DNA of 64,000 nt from Myxocyprinus asiaticus (GCF_019703515.2 NC_059393.1:15806501-15870500), one strand, 5' to 3'. Shown: positions 25,520 through 39,888, counted from the stretch's first letter. Notes: generated by a model from the letters alone, not told the origin. Numbers and translations are program-made.

Positions 25520-28500
25520 GGCTCAGTATCTAGCCTGCTCAGTGCATCCACGTGAGAGCTAACAAACTCATTGACTATTTATACACAGACCCTAATTGCA
25601 ATTTAAAAAGCCACAGGTGTGGGAAATTAACCTTTAATTGCCATTTAAACCTGTGTGTGTGTCACCTTGTGTGTCTGTAACAAGGCCAAACATTCAAGGG
25701 TATGTAAACTTTTGATCAGGGCCATTTGGGTGATTTCTGTTACCATTATGATTTAAAAAGGAGCCAGACAACTATGTGATAATAAATGGCTTCATATGAT
25801 CACTATCCTTAAATAAAAGACAGCACAAATATGATAAATCCTATTTTCAAAATCAATGCCAAAATTTCACAATTTCTGCCAGGGTATGCAAACTTTTGAG
25901 CACAACTGTAAATAAGGATTTTAGCGGAAAAATAATATTTACTACCACACATACAACATAACTTATGGTACTACTGTATTAACGGTACTACTGTTTAAAA
26001 AATACTGTGGCACCACCAGTATTTTGAAGCTTTAGTATCACGATACTGACGTAGCAACGGTCTACAGTGCAACACTACTCTGAAACTACTAATATATTTG
26101 TAGATATCTGAAGATTGTGCAATAAACTTAATAATTTCCATACTTATAATCAACAACTTTAAATTTATAGTTTTAAAACTTCCTGTCATTTTTTTATTTG
26201 ATTACATCATTTGCAAGGCTTCATGTGATTGTAGTTCATTCCCTCTTTAAAGACAGTGAGTACACAGTCGTGTACCTTTGTCTGTCAGATTTTCATATAC
26301 TTTTTAGCTTCAAATCAAATGTTTGTAGTGTTCTGACACCTCAGAGCTGGTTGGTTTGGTTCATGGCTTAGAACTCTTATGCAGGATTTTAGTAAATCCC
26401 TATGTAAAAAACATTAGCCTAATACTTCCAGAACCAAGATGGCTCCCTCTTTTAGCCAAGCTGGCAAGGGTATTAGTAACTGATTTATTAAATAAATAGG
26501 TTATTAGTCTATCATTAATATTGTACTACTTGTGAAAAGAGCCAATAATGGAACAGGTTTTTCTAAATGACATTTTACCGGAAAGACCATCGCCATCCAT
26601 ATTAGCAACTTAGGCCTATATCTGCTTATCCCTGTACAAGACAACTCAAAGAGATGCATTATGCAGATATACGAAGGAGGTATACAGTATACAGTTTTGC
26701 AGATGCAAAGAAAACTGTGGAGTTACATGCATGTCTTAAAAAGAGAGCCCATGCATACATGTTCTCAAGAAGTTTGTGGTAAACCCAACAAATAGGAAAG
26801 ACAATCGCACATAGCAGAACCCCAGAGAGAATTTACACTCTATCCTGGATTATGACAGGCTGTCATTCAGAACAACAGCCAGGGAGCTTAAACTAAGGTT
26901 TAAAATATGCATGCAACCCACTGCAAATGGAAACAAATCTATTATTTGGGTTCATTCACATAACGATTGTTGTATGCAAGACAGCCCTGCCTATAGGAGA
27001 CGTGCTGACCTACCTGTCTTAAATATAATATCAGCCATCTGATAGCAGGAGAGCTGACTCAACAGCCAGGCCTGCTCTCATCTGCTGTGACATCACTGGG
27101 GCTCCACATGACCCTTCCCAAGATTCCATGGGACACAAAGCATTTCCCTGAAAACCAGTTCAAACCGGTTGGTGGACGCAGCCGAGAGACTGAAGCAGGT
27201 TTTTAACCCCTTGAGAGACTGACTGGCAGTGAATGTGGCCACACAGACGTGAGAGTTTGCCAGTGGGGGATGGGCCATATGCATTCCAAAACACAAGTCT
27301 TTCAGAGATGAAGAGGAAGTGTCCGCCCATGTTGCAAGCAAAATAACAACCAGCACAGTGGTCTTGGCAATAAAGGTTATTCAATGAACCAAATAAGCTC
27401 ATGTCCAGCAAATAAAAACTTTGAGTAGCTTAAGGGAATTAATTTTGTCATAACTTTCATTCTAGGTGAACTATAACTTTGACAAGCAATTCTTGAATTA
27501 AAGGCAAGTTCTGTCACTTTCACAAAAAGAACCGGGCCATACAGATGCTGAAGAGATCGAACAAGCAAACCTGAAGTTCGCCCAACAGTTTGCCTAAAAG
27601 TTTCTCTTGAAATGAGGCTGGCGCTTGAACCAGATGCTGGTAAATTTTTCGTGTGGTCACAGATATAATCGCCAATGTAAATGAGCACTGGACAAAGCTC
27701 TTAAAAAGTAGGTCACCAAACCTGTCAATTATACACTGACAGTTAGAAATGTAGTCAGCCAAGTGTTTTGCACAAACACTGGATGTCTGTTGACAAGAAA
27801 ATCTCTCTTTAAGCAAGAAAACCTTAAAGGAGTCTTTCTGGCCCTATCTAACCTGGTATCAAGATGCATTCCAATCACAAGTGGACAGGCGAGACACATC
27901 GCCATTTACACCTGGTCATGATATGCATCTCTGTTGACCACTTGTGTTTAGATTTCAAGGGGAGGGTCTCCGATTTCACGACGACATACATCAATCACTA
28001 CGTTGGTGTAGAAAGAAAGAACTGTCCGCGTATCTAGGAAAACTAGGCACTGCGCGCATGATGTCCTGGCATGCAGGGAAACCAAAGTATACTTGAACAA
28101 AGTTTGGATCAGCAGAGTGAAAATACTCTACAAAGACCATTTTTTGCTTAAAGAAATGTGTGAACAAGTTCCTTCATCAGTTGCCAACTACTTTAGTCAT
28201 ACATAAGCCACTTGTTCTTGTTAGGAAATGGATGCTTGTTGCCAAAACAGCCGACACGTGGCTTGTACGGCCTCATGGGAATCGGACGGCATCAGTAGTT
28301 GCTCACATCTATGCAACATTCATGCCTCGCTACATAGCCTACTACAACAGGGTTTGTTATGAGCTAAAAAAAAAAAAGACTTCAAAGAATCAAAGGTGGT
28401 AAGACTCAAGTTACTACTACATTTTCATTGATTCCATTACTGATACACATTAGGTTTAAAGCCCAGCTTATACCAGACAATGCAAAATGACAGCATTACA

Positions 28501-29435
28501 CAAGCAAGAAAGCCTTATGTCTTGATATCAACATGGGCTATACAGAGGATTATTTATATGTTTGAGTATCATCATTCAGATTTAAACCATGACGTCACTC
28601 AACTGCAAGCCAGCTACAATACGCTTTTCTACTAATAACACTGTCATTAACTTTATGTCACAGACTTAAGATTATGCTTCCTGCATCACTCCAGTTGTTT
28701 TAGGAAGGCCTTTAAAAATTAAATGAATCATTATTTTTTACAATTCATTGTCTTACCAACAAATCGTATAATTTAGCCTAATCATTTATTCAATTGACTT
28801 TAAGGCACTATTTTCTGTAAAGCTGCTTTTAAATTGTATGAACTGTGAAAAGCAAAACACAAGTAACTCTAACTTGGCCTGTTTGAACCAAGCGACACTG
28901 CAGACTCCAACATCTGCAGCTAGAACTATATTCTTCACCTCTGCATTCGATAACAGTGCAACGGCAGTATACTGGATTGTTTCGAGACAAGTGAAAAACA
29001 TGTCTATTCATGCCACACTGTGGCGAGCTGGGAGTGTGGAGACTATCCTCACGGGGTCAACTGAAGGCGAATCGTCTGATGTAATGTCCGCCCATAGGGC
29101 GCAGACCAGGCAAGACAATAGGAGTCAATTGCCAACCCTCAAAAACATCACAGCATGGTGGCAATACGAGCCAAAATAGATTTGTACATCTTCTGGAGAA
29201 AATGTGAGCAGTTCTTACCATTGCAAAACTCAACAGCACGATGCTAAGGTGTTGTGGGTGGTTGTCAGGTTTTGCAAAGCAAAGCATATACCATCAATGA
29301 ACAACCTCGGAGCTCATGGCAGGTCTGTCTCTAGAAGTTTATAAGCTATCCTTAAAAAATGTATTATCCTTTGAAAAAAATAAATAAAATAAAAAATACT
29401 ATTTATACTATAAATACTATTAAGCCCACCCCCAA

Positions 29436-29500
29436 GTCTCTATGATATTTTGGTCCCTAGATATGGTTCGGATCACCGCAATGTAAGTCTAAGGAGGGTT
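29436..29500 (+). repeat. Dispersed repeat fragment, copy 2
   Basis: AAGTCTCTATGATATTTTGG and TCCCTAGATATGG match 12103-12140 in the same orientation. Confidence 0.55.
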
Positions 29501-31261
29501 TTTTGTTTGTTTGTTTGTTTGTTTTTTTTCACACATTTTATCATCTGCCTTACAACATTAGTAAGTCTGATTATTTAGAAAAGTATTATCACACCTCTGC
29601 TCAACTAGACGCACAATGAGGAATTATGTTTGTAGCACAGACACTGGGTCACTGGCAAAAGTTCAATACTTAAGGTTAGAGTTTTGTTCAAATCCCTAAC
29701 CACAGGCATGAGCAAACGTAATAGTGCTGCTTGCTTTAGGGTCAGCTTTAAACAGAGCTGAGAACTGATACACAGGCCAAACAGTGCTAGAGTGAGCGTT
29801 ATGTCCAAGTCTGGGTGTTTCCTGAGTTGTATGCTTCAACTGCTTTTACAGTTTACAAGGCTTGTCCACTTAACAAGGACTTCCTTATTGTGTCACAAAC
29901 AGATAAAAAAAAAAATCTGTTGATCGGCCTCCAAAAATTGATGTTTCAGGTGAGCAGAGTCTAACATGCTACAGATGTCCCACTGGATATCTAAAAACTA
30001 ACATGTCTTCTCACCCACAATAATGAAGTGGCTGCCAAGAGGGTTGAGTCAAAAGTGGCCGTCAGCTTCAGTTCTGCGTATCAAGGGTTAAGCCCTGCCA
30101 TTTTAACACCACAGACAGATCAGGCCACGAGGGTGTTACCTAACAAAATGGACGTTGTTAACCCTGTATCTGCCGGAAGATCCACCTGGTATGCCCCCTA
30201 GCAACAGGACACATGCAAACGACAGAAAGCAAATGACTGCTTTTCACGTGGGCACAAAAGAATGCTTTTGCTGTAAGAACAGTTGCAAGCAACCCCCCCC
30301 CAGACACACACACACCTACCCATCCCCCACAGTGATCTCAAACAGACTAGAGTGCAAATGTATACTGATGCACACACATAATACAACTGGCCTTTCAGAT
30401 CTGTGGTGGCAGCAACAAAGTGCATTTAATTTACAGTAACTATGTCACAAGACGCACTCAAACAATCGTATTTCTCAGAGTTATTTGACTATTACAAATC
30501 CATGATGTATGGTTCACCTTCATAATCCCACTGTCAAACTTTACTAATCGGCTAATGCCTTAATTTAGTTTGAAGCACTTAGTTTGAATGTCAGCCGGGA
30601 TGAAGTTAATACTCTGTCGGTCGGGTCGAGGTCCAGATTCTACAGGAACTGACAGGGGACCAAGCGGACTAGTGTCTTGTACATGGCTCTGGGTTCAACC
30701 TTAACAATTAAGATTGGCCACAGGTGAAACAAAACTATGAGCATCACTCCTTAAATCTTTAAAAGGAATGAATCAAGCTAGTCCAACTAGTTAACTATCA
30801 GGGCTCTACGCTAACATATTTTTTAGAAGCACTCGTGCCCCTAAGTGAAACATATTAGTGGCACAGTCAAAAATTTAGGGGCACAGACAGTTCCGTTTTA
30901 TGCAAAACTGTTAAAGAGCCCGTTTTCTAGCACACCAATATGTTGAATACTCCCCAGAATGAGCTTATTTTAAAAATCTGACAGCAAAAAATCCATAATT
31001 ACATTATGTTTGAAGTAATCACTGCTTTGGATGTCAAACCTTAAAGAGGTATGCGCAAAACTCATGCGTACACTGGAAAATGCTGGTTAAGGTGTTTACG
31101 TGCAACAAAGTCTACAGTACATAATGGGCTAAAATCTACCCGTGTCGATTGGTTATTCTTATGCCGTTTCTCAACTTATAACAATAAACTTACTGAACCG
31201 GAAGCCATTTCTTTCTTCATGTCCAACTCAAGAGACTTAAATCCTTAAATATGCACAATAT

Positions 31262-31560
31262 GGGCCCCATTTTAAGAGCACTACGCCTTACGCTCAGCAC
31301 TATGCGATATGTCATACGCGCACAGTCAGTGGGCGTGGCAATTAAATTTAGATATTTTCGAGTAAGCATGTGCTAAGTCTAGGCGTAAGTGGGTTGGTGA
31401 AATCATGCGCACAAAGCACTAATGGGCTTGGTCGAGTGCAATTTAATTTTAAGTTTTTTTTTTTTTCAGGTATTGCACCATCTGCTTCCAATTACATATT
31501 GCATTCCCTGTCAAGCAACCTCGATATAAATGATAACTGCATATTCATACAAAATATGTA
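31262..31560 (+). repeat. Repeat element related to 40205-40385 (inverse copy)
   Basis: GGCCCCATTTTAAGAGCACT, GTGAAATCATGCGCACAAAG and ATTGCACCATCTGCTTCC each have counterparts, in order, on the - strand of 40385-40205. Both copies keep an overlapping reading frame with LVKxCxQSxNxLG and IAPSASxYI. Confidence 0.7.
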
Positions 31561-32168
31561 GTATAAATGGGCTGCAAGTAAAGCATTAGACTTATAGAAA
31601 AATGTATATGTTCTTTTGGGCATTCACAATGTCCTTGCTGTGAACTCACTCCCGTTTTGTCTCATTCCTGTGCTATGGTGTTAAGCGGTGAAATACTACA
31701 GAGGATGTTTGAGTTTCCTCCTGCCTACGGACTGCGATGTTGGTGTTCTCTATTGGCCAGTTTCACCTGTGGTCTTCACGGTGTTAAGGGACACTTGAAG
31801 TTTTGCTGCTCTCCCATTGGTCATTGTTTTGCAATGTCTGTTTGTTACATGTTTGTCTGTATAATCTTTAATTTCTGTACTGCGTCCTTGAGCTTTTGAA
31901 GGTGCTATACAAAATAATTATTATTAAAAAAAATATTATTTTATTTTTTTATCTGAAAATCATGGTTTTAAAAGTGATTAAAAGCTCTTGCAGGAACAAA
32001 TGCAGGAACTGATTTAATACTTTGTGCCGAGATTAGACGCGCTTCTTAGTCATCTTAGCGCAATAACATATTTCTAAGTAAAAATGCAAATTGCACTGCG
32101 CCACTTCATTAACAAACTATATACGTGCACATACACCCACAGATAGCGCAAGCACTCCCACCTATGAC

Positions 32169-32515
32169 TAGGGCTGAACGATTAACTGAAATAAAATCGA
32201 AATCGCGACATGACCAAGTGCAATTATCAAACCACGAGGGCTGCCATTTAATTAATTAAATAGTCTCAACGCGCTGCCCGCTGTGCTGTGCCTATGTGCA
32301 TGGCTGTTTTGTCTGTAGTAGTCAGTGTATCACACGTGGTTTCAGAGTGGTTCTGTGCTCCATACACAAATTGTATCTATCTGCTGCCCTGAGTGACAGA
32401 TCTGACATGTTTTTTGTTTTAAAGTTTATCATATCACAGTTAAACTCACAATCATATTTTTTTTTTCTCCAAAATAATCGCAATTAGATTTTTTTGTCCA
32501 AATCGTTCAGCCCTA
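32169..32515. mobile_element. hAT-like MITE
   Basis: TAGGGCTGAACGATT and AATCGTTCAGCCCTA are perfect 15-bp inverted ends. The flanking 8-mers CCTATGAC and CATACAAC agree at only five positions, so the target duplication is decayed or absent. Confidence 0.75.
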
Positions 32516-34265
32516 CATACAACCTCTTGCACGGTCACAAAAATTGCATAAAATTGCACTCTCACGAAAATTGGATAACATGTAGCGCACAGTCGTTACA
32601 CTGTGCCTTATGCAGCCACAACAATAGAGTTATGTTGTCAATTGTAATATTTTATTTAGATTTATAATTAAAAATACTCAATTCTGTTTAAAAAAAAAAA
32701 AAATTTATTCAAGAATCGGTTGTATTATAATATGAAACGATCAACATTTGATGGACTGCTCAGGGCAGTAGGCCCAATATACAGCCTAGTAAGTATAGCA
32801 TTTCTGTTTTCCAAATATTTCTTCCTCAAGTAAAAAGGATCATGAATAGAATCATTAAGAAACCTGAATCTTTAAGAGGAATTGGAACCAGACTTGTTAA
32901 ATGCCTTACACTTCCCATCCCTAGTGCCGAGAGTCTAACAGTTAACAATCTTTGAGAAGTTCTCTAAATTCATCCCCATTAAAGCACCACGACTACAGTC
33001 CTCAAAACAGATTTCGTAACAAACTCGCCACTATAAACAATACACTTCAAAAACATCATGGTCAGACTTCAAATGCTGTAAGCAAAGTTCCTCATGCTTG
33101 ATGCGTAGGTGACCACTTTTTTGTGAGGACTATGATGGTTTTGTGCAAAAAAAGGTTATGGTAACAGACTATTTACCCGTTGAATATCTGTCAGTTCTCC
33201 TATTGAAGGATCTGCACTTAGCATCCTTATATCTCTAAGAAACCTATTCATATAGGGCTTACTTAAGACCAACTAGTTGTTAGGTTGTCTGAATAACTAG
33301 ACTGGTCAATTTTGATAATATGTAGTTTTGTACAACACTATACTGTACGGTATTTTGATTGAATATTAAAGCATATTCTTTGACACTTTTCTGAACTTTG
33401 CAACTGCATATTTATTGAATAAATGCTACTTTTAAAGCAAATCTAAATTAATTCAAAGAAACACTACTACATATTTTAAAATCTTTTCTATGCTGTGGTT
33501 GGAAAAACAAAAACGGCCCAATGTGTCTGAGGTAAGTGAGCAGAGCTGCCATAAGTCTTCACTCCTGGATGAATAACTTAATGGTGCATTCATGTCACTA
33601 CGGCACACAGAGTGTTCCAGAGTTGCCGCGTCAGCAAAGTCGCTTTGACACACCGCAAAAAACACTGCTGGAGAAACTCTAGAAAAGCATAGAATTAGCT
33701 TTTCGTTTATCATATACTAAAAAAACAAAAACAAAAAAAAATCAGTTGCATGTTTCAAAATTATATCAAGTTATTTCAACTATTGTTTGTGAAGAAGAAA
33801 CTACAACTTAATGTCAAAAGTACATGAACAACATATATTAAGAATATACGATGTGCTTTATGCCAACATAATTCAATTAGCCTTTTTGCAAGCCATGATT
33901 AGGACGTCTAGTGAATTTGACACTTGTAATCTCTATAATTCAATAACCCCTATTATCATAAGCCTCAGTGTGTTTCACCAGTATCTCTGGATCTACATAA
34001 CTAGCCTGAGGGAAAATAAACAGAACAAGAGGTAAAACCTGTTAATAATGTTCTATCCATCTTAGTATTGTAGAACAATCTATTTATTTAGAATAATACA
34101 TGGGGAGAATGCACCATCGGTGACTTCTCCAAAAAGCTGTACTGCAGCTGTTTAAATAACAACATAAAAACAAATGTAAAAGGTAACTATTCTACAAAGT
34201 TAAGCATAATGTTTTTTCAGGCCTTTGTTCAGATTTTCAGATTAATCGTGATCTTCATTTGAAAA

Positions 34266-35546
34266 TAGGGCTGGGCGATATGGCAAAAAATATTTTCACG
34301 ATATTCTTTTTCATATCATTCGATATCGATATTTATCACGATATACATTCACATTTGTACATTGCAAATAAGGAAAAAAAACAAAATCTTAAAGTCAAAA
34401 TAGTCTATACAAAACTGCATTGGGGGGCCCAGAGACAGCCAAAGCAGTGGTGTCTGAGGGATCTTCTAAAATATTACAATAGAGTTTATCAATCGAGTGC
34501 GGTTGGATATGAATGTTAAAAGATGATCTGTTCACACTGAATCATAAAGGACAGTATATATATTTTTTTTACATTCAAATTACTTTGCATATTTCATTAC
34601 ATTCAGATATCCAAGTATGGGGGCATAGAAGCCCTTGTGATACTGTATGGGGGTTCATGAGTATCCCCTGAGAGAAAATTTAGAAAATGTAAAAGTCTGA
34701 ATGGACCATTTTCATATTTTCATTAAAGTGAGAAAGACTAGACTACAAACTAGTAATTTTATTGTCTTTCATCCTTGTCAGAGATAATGACATCTGAATA
34801 ATTTCACAAAATTAGAACAGAAATCTATTTGTTTATTATTAAAGGCTTGTAACATGCAGATTAATAAAACTAAATTTAGAAAGAAAAAACTTTATGGTCT
34901 AAAGGCGCACTGGAACTACGTTAACTTACGTGGCACCTCATGTTTACTTGCATGCGGGGAAAAGAGGAAAGGACAGGGCATGAATGAAGCATGTTCAGTG
35001 CTAGAGAAAAATATTCAAGAATACAGTGCTGACAGATCAGATATGATGTGTAACCAGCACTGTTGTTTTGTCGTGCTGCTCACTAGAGACGATGAGAGGG
35101 CGCAACCGTCATAATGATGTTTTGCAGTCCTTTTGCAGTCCGGATGGAATCAATCCAGGGTTCGGACCCGGAACGCGGGTACTGGCGTAGCGAGGACATT
35201 AGCAACTTCATACAGCCTGAGGATGCGTTTCAACTGACGCGGAAGGAATCTGCTCAAAGCCACTCCCAACGCTAGGGATCAGCTTGCCCGTGCGTCAATT
35301 CTACAATCCACCTCGAGCGTTGCGCTCGGCTTCCATAGGAAGGAATTGAAAGCACTCACTCACCACACACCAGTGGAAACGTACAATAAGAAAGCCGAAC
35401 TGCTTGCGTTTTTAGCAACATGCACCTGATCGTCTAGATGTAAAACAAAGGCTAAATATAGAAAATTACTCAAAAGCATATCATCGATATTGTTGAGTTT
35501 TTTTTAATCACAATAAATATCAAGATCATTTTATCGCCCAGCCCTA
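34266..35546. mobile_element. hAT-like element (1.28 kb)
   Basis: The ends TAGGGCTGGGCGATA and ATCGCCCAGCCCTA are inverted copies. The flanks TTTGAAAA (34258-34265) and TTTGAACA (35547-35554) match at seven of eight, fitting a hAT target duplication. A GC-rich island at about 35150-35300 lies inside. No transposase recognised. Confidence 0.8.
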
Positions 35547-36245
35547 TTTGAACAATCCTGATATTGATTCTTAAAACCCCCAAATCTTTTCTTTTACTTG
35601 TTTTCTTCAGTTTTGGTATAGCAAATTAACTGCATAGCTTGGGCCCCATTGTTAATTTTCTATATTCATATTTTCATAATGTCGAAAAGTTAGAAGAAAA
35701 AAAATCCATGCTTAGGCAATGCACTGCTGTTTAATAGGGATGGGTAAAATTTTTATTTTCCAATTAATAGCTATCTTTATTTGAACAATCCCGATATCTT
35801 TGGCTTTTACTAATTTACTTCAATTGCGATTTATTTTACAGATTATCAACACAACCAAAACTGAAGTAGATAGTTTAGGCCCTACTGTTATTTTTTATTT
35901 TTTAATTGTCTGATATATTATGTCATATGTTTATTAAAGTTAGAAGAGAAAGATTTTTTTCAGATGCAAGCAAAATGGACTCCATCTGCTCTCCATCTTA
36001 TCCAATTTTCTAATTCGAATTAGAATTTCATGAATTCAATTTTCATGCAAGAGCAAAGCCCAAGTGGCCATGGGTGGGAGTGTTTGCGCTATCTGTGAGT
36101 GTATGTGCGCAAACTGTGGGTGTATTTTATGGTAATGAAGTGCCGCAAAATGCAATTTGCTATTTTCCTGAAAAACGCTCACCAAGACTTTTCAAAAGCA
36201 GGACTGTTTTCAGTGCAAAGTCTAAACACAGTTCCACCTGCAGAT

Positions 36246-36310
36246 TAGGGCTGGGTGATATGACAAAAAAATTAATTCTCTATTTTTATCAAACTTTTCA
36301 CGATTCGATT
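36246..36310. repeat. Single end of a hAT-like element
   Basis: TAGGGCTGGGTGATATGACA matches the left end at 34266 with few changes; no partner end was identified. Confidence 0.5.
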
Positions 36311-36962
36311 TTTTTCAACTTTTAAATATACTCCAACATTATTGAAACAGCATGTTCTTTATTAGAATGCAAGTCAACCTGGTTAGAGAAATCCACGTTC
36401 TTTTCATTATAGGAAACAAAGGTGTGCATGAAAAAAGTACAAATGCACCACAGGGGGAATAAATGAATAAATTAAAATCTAATGAACCCAGATGTTCAGA
36501 AATATTCAAATAAGACAAACTGCCAAATACTTCTTAGACAGTGTAGGTATTCATTTTATCCAAACAAAGTCTATCTAGAAAGTTATCTAGAAATCAATAT
36601 CTATACATTATCAAGTTTATCTTGAAAGTACTCATTGCAGATCAAACAATTTGTGTGTACCGGTATATTCATAAACCCTGCAGTGGTTCACACTGAGCAC
36701 CACAGCAATATAAAAGAATTTATCATTAAAATTCAACTCGCAAAGTTTGTCAAAATGATCGCTTGCTAAATGTTGGCTATAGATACAGTACACTTCAAAC
36801 ATTTTATTGAGCAACCTAAATCATCATGGCAAAAGGAGAGGCGGATGTTTGATTTTCCCATATATAGCCTATCCATATGATTTGAAATAAGTCACCCATA
36901 ACTGTCATGTAACTAACGCTTTATTATGGGTAAATAGAAAAGAAAGGGGACCGTTCATCATC

Positions 36963-38137
36963 TAGGGACGGGCACGATTACTCGAGTACTCGGACATGGC
37001 AGCAATGATCGATCATGGAAACGATGATCGATGGTGATCATGTATGATGTGACTCTTCACTTAATTCGAAATTCAGTGACAATTACCTGACAACTAAACA
37101 AAAACATGTCAAAGAGCGAGCTTATTTTTAATTTTGAGATTGATTATGTTGTGATTTTGAGGGGTACATTGATTGTCAGAGAAGTCTCATAGCAACCAAA
37201 CTGATATGCTGCAATGCTATCCTTATGATAATCAAAAGAGTGTGTAATTAACCGTGTTTTGAACACCTGTCTCTGCAAAACATTTGCTAAGCACGTTTTA
37301 TTATAATTTAATGTAAGTACTTTGACTTGTTAATGGATATTATTAAAGAAAAGTGAATGTCTGTCACTGACTGTAAACTTCCCTACCCTGGGCGCCGAAA
37401 TATTTGCGTGAAGTAACACAATGAGAGTTGAAAATTTCCACACGAGTTTCCAAGTTAGAAGTCCGACATAAAGTGTCATTCCGTTGCACTTTCCCCAGTT
37501 GAAAGGTGGAAATTCCGACTCAAAGTTGAATGGAATGCTTCATAAATCATCACAGCAACAACAATACGGAGCATTGCAGCTTTCCCCACAGGGGCGAACA
37601 CTTGGGGAGACACACACAGCAGGCGTGTGGCAATGGACTCAACGTGCTGCGAGTGTTTCAAACAGCTAGGCAGATTGCAGCATCTTCAAAACTGAACTTC
37701 AACTTAACACGCATATTAAAAACACAATGGTTATGGCATCTCCTGTTAAGCCAAACATGATTTGAAAACAGACGGTTCAGGCAGTCACTAAAAAAACTGA
37801 TGTGCGCTTACCAAGATTACTACGGTAACATGAAGGAAGAACAGACAGATGTGCGTTGGGCACATACTTTCATTGAGTTGGGCAGCGAATCTTCACATTA
37901 TGACAAAATATGATGCACTATATTTTGATTATGCAATCTTTTGTACATTTTGAGATTATTTTATAACAGCCTATACTAATGAATAGACGATACACTGGTA
38001 CAACAAGACGCAATGCAGCAGCTAAAGATGTTTGTCAGACATGTTATTATATACACAGTTAAGGACATGTCATTGCCCCTCGAGTACTCGACGAGTAATT
38101 AGTCCGAGTACTCGAGTAGACAAAATGCCCATCCCTA
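36963..38137. mobile_element. hAT-like element (1.18 kb) with CTCGAGTACTCG sub-termini
   Basis: Left TAGGGACGGGCACGATTACT and right TGCCCATCCCTA mirror each other. ACTCGAGTACTCGGAC near the left pairs with GTCCGAGTACTCGAGT near the right. The flanks TCATCATC and TCATCAAC match at seven of eight. No transposase. Confidence 0.82.
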
Positions 38138-39888
38138 TCATCAACATACACACGCCGAGGCCAGTTACGGTCTAAAGCCTGTGTATATATGCATGATGAT
38201 GCACAATCACACTGTGCACAATCGTACTGGGAATATTACCACAGTCCTTTATATCAGTCTCCATGTTGTTAACCTGTCACGTTCAGTTGGAGTGCGCCAC
38301 ATGTGCAGCTAATCAGATCGGGAGTGGCTTTAAGACAAGTGCTCTGAATTCCTTTTCTCTTATTCAGCCTTTGGTGGATTTACAACGTATCTAACTATAG
38401 CATTTGCAATGCTACTTTTCTCAGTTCCTGTATAGGTCAGATGGCACCAGGATCAAAAATCAACTTTTCCATTAAGGGGCAATATTTGATTTCCATGGGG
38501 CATTTTTTACCTTGATTTCCAAAAGGACCATTTTTTTCTATTCTAACCTTATAAACCTGTCACTCTTTTATGTTATAATTTAGACAATTAAATCAATTTT
38601 AAAAATTGCATCTTCCAATAATTACAAAATTGCATGATCTGTACATTGCATATGTACAGGCACTTTAACTCTGAAATACAATGGGGACTCTTATTTTGAA
38701 ATGTTTCCACTTCACTGCTTTAAGCTGCTCATTCAAACAAATAAGGGATAGATAATGTGCACTCCTACAATAATCTACAACGTATTACAGTGTAAACAAT
38801 TAAAAGTAAACACTGTCATATTTCATCTACACCATATCGTTATCAACAGTTGATCATTAGTAATCACTTGTCATAAATTTCCAATATGGCTTAATGATTG
38901 TGAACTGCTCTGCAACAGCTGAAAACACTCAAAAGCCCTCGCGTGCTTGAAGAAAATACAGTGCCGCGTTTTCACTTTGAAGGATGCAGCACATGCATTT
39001 ATTCAATGAAATCCTATTCTTTTGAAGTCTGAGGATGTGTTCACACTTGTAGTTTGGTTCACTTGGTCCGGACCAAAAAAGAATTTAAGACATTTTAAGA
39101 CTTTAAAGAATCCGCAGGAACCCTGATATATATCATCCCTTCCTCCTGCACTTTTGGATTCTAGCTGGTGAGGAGGTTTTTCAAACAGACAGATATATAA
39201 GTGAGATGAGTAGATGGGCAGGGAAGCAGGCTATAGCACTTGGGGCAACAGTGTTACTTACTAAGACAGTATATTTTGTATAAATGGTCTGAATAGTCAT
39301 GTAATTTAGCATGAGCACGACGCTGAACGTGCAGAGCGTGAGAAACGAAGTGTCCATCTGTCCGCGTTTATGTCCGCGTCCGCTGACTCGGTAACATCTG
39401 CACAACGGACAGCATGAAACAAATAATGTTCAGTGAAAATTTCAAAGAAGATCAAGATGTAAGTATTTGGAACTATATCAGATATGATATGAAAATTTTA
39501 TTGAGATATGAAAGGCGTCAAAACTATAGATCGCTCCAACGTCACGCGCTTGCTTTAAAAGCTTTGTTAATTATAAACGGGAGCAATAGTTTTATCACTT
39601 CGCTCGCTAACGGAGACACGGTATAACGCCATTTGCATGTCGAATTGACAGATTTAGAAAGATTTATACATCTGTAACATCTGAAGTTCAGTAACTATGC
39701 GACAAAGCACTCCCTCACTGCACGCGTTTACACTAAATTCAACAAGCGCTTAACGCGCTGCTGACAGCTGCAAGCGGATTTACTCGGCATCTTCTGGAAT
39801 TACAGTTTGATACAAAAACAAGTTTGATTTGTTCATCTGTATCTATTGGTTTAATAATTCACAACTGCACTGTAAAATGAATAAAAGT

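Larger units (their letters stand above)
24321..25908. mobile_element. Foldback Tc1 element with ~690-bp inverted arms
   Basis: CAGTTGTGCTCAAAAGTTTG at the left is mirrored at the right end, both flanked by TA (24319-24320, 25909-25910), the Tc1/mariner duplication. The two arms are near-identical inverted copies over roughly 690 bp, each carrying the 5' half of a Tc1 transposase. The ~180-bp centre is the start of the catalytic domain, readable only on the - strand. The structure looks like an internal inverted duplication that replaced the 3' half of the gene. It is nested in a hAT-like element. Confidence 0.9.
23231..26077. mobile_element. hAT-like element interrupted by a Tc1 element
   Basis: The ends TAGGGTTG and CAACACTA (reverse complement TAGTGTTG) are flanked by the identical 8-mer CTCTGAAA at 23223-23230 and 26078-26085. 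An 8-bp duplication with TAG ends is the hAT signature. Subtracting the nested Tc1 leaves about 1.26 kb with ATCACGATACC-type internal repeats and no recognisable transposase. Confidence 0.82.
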
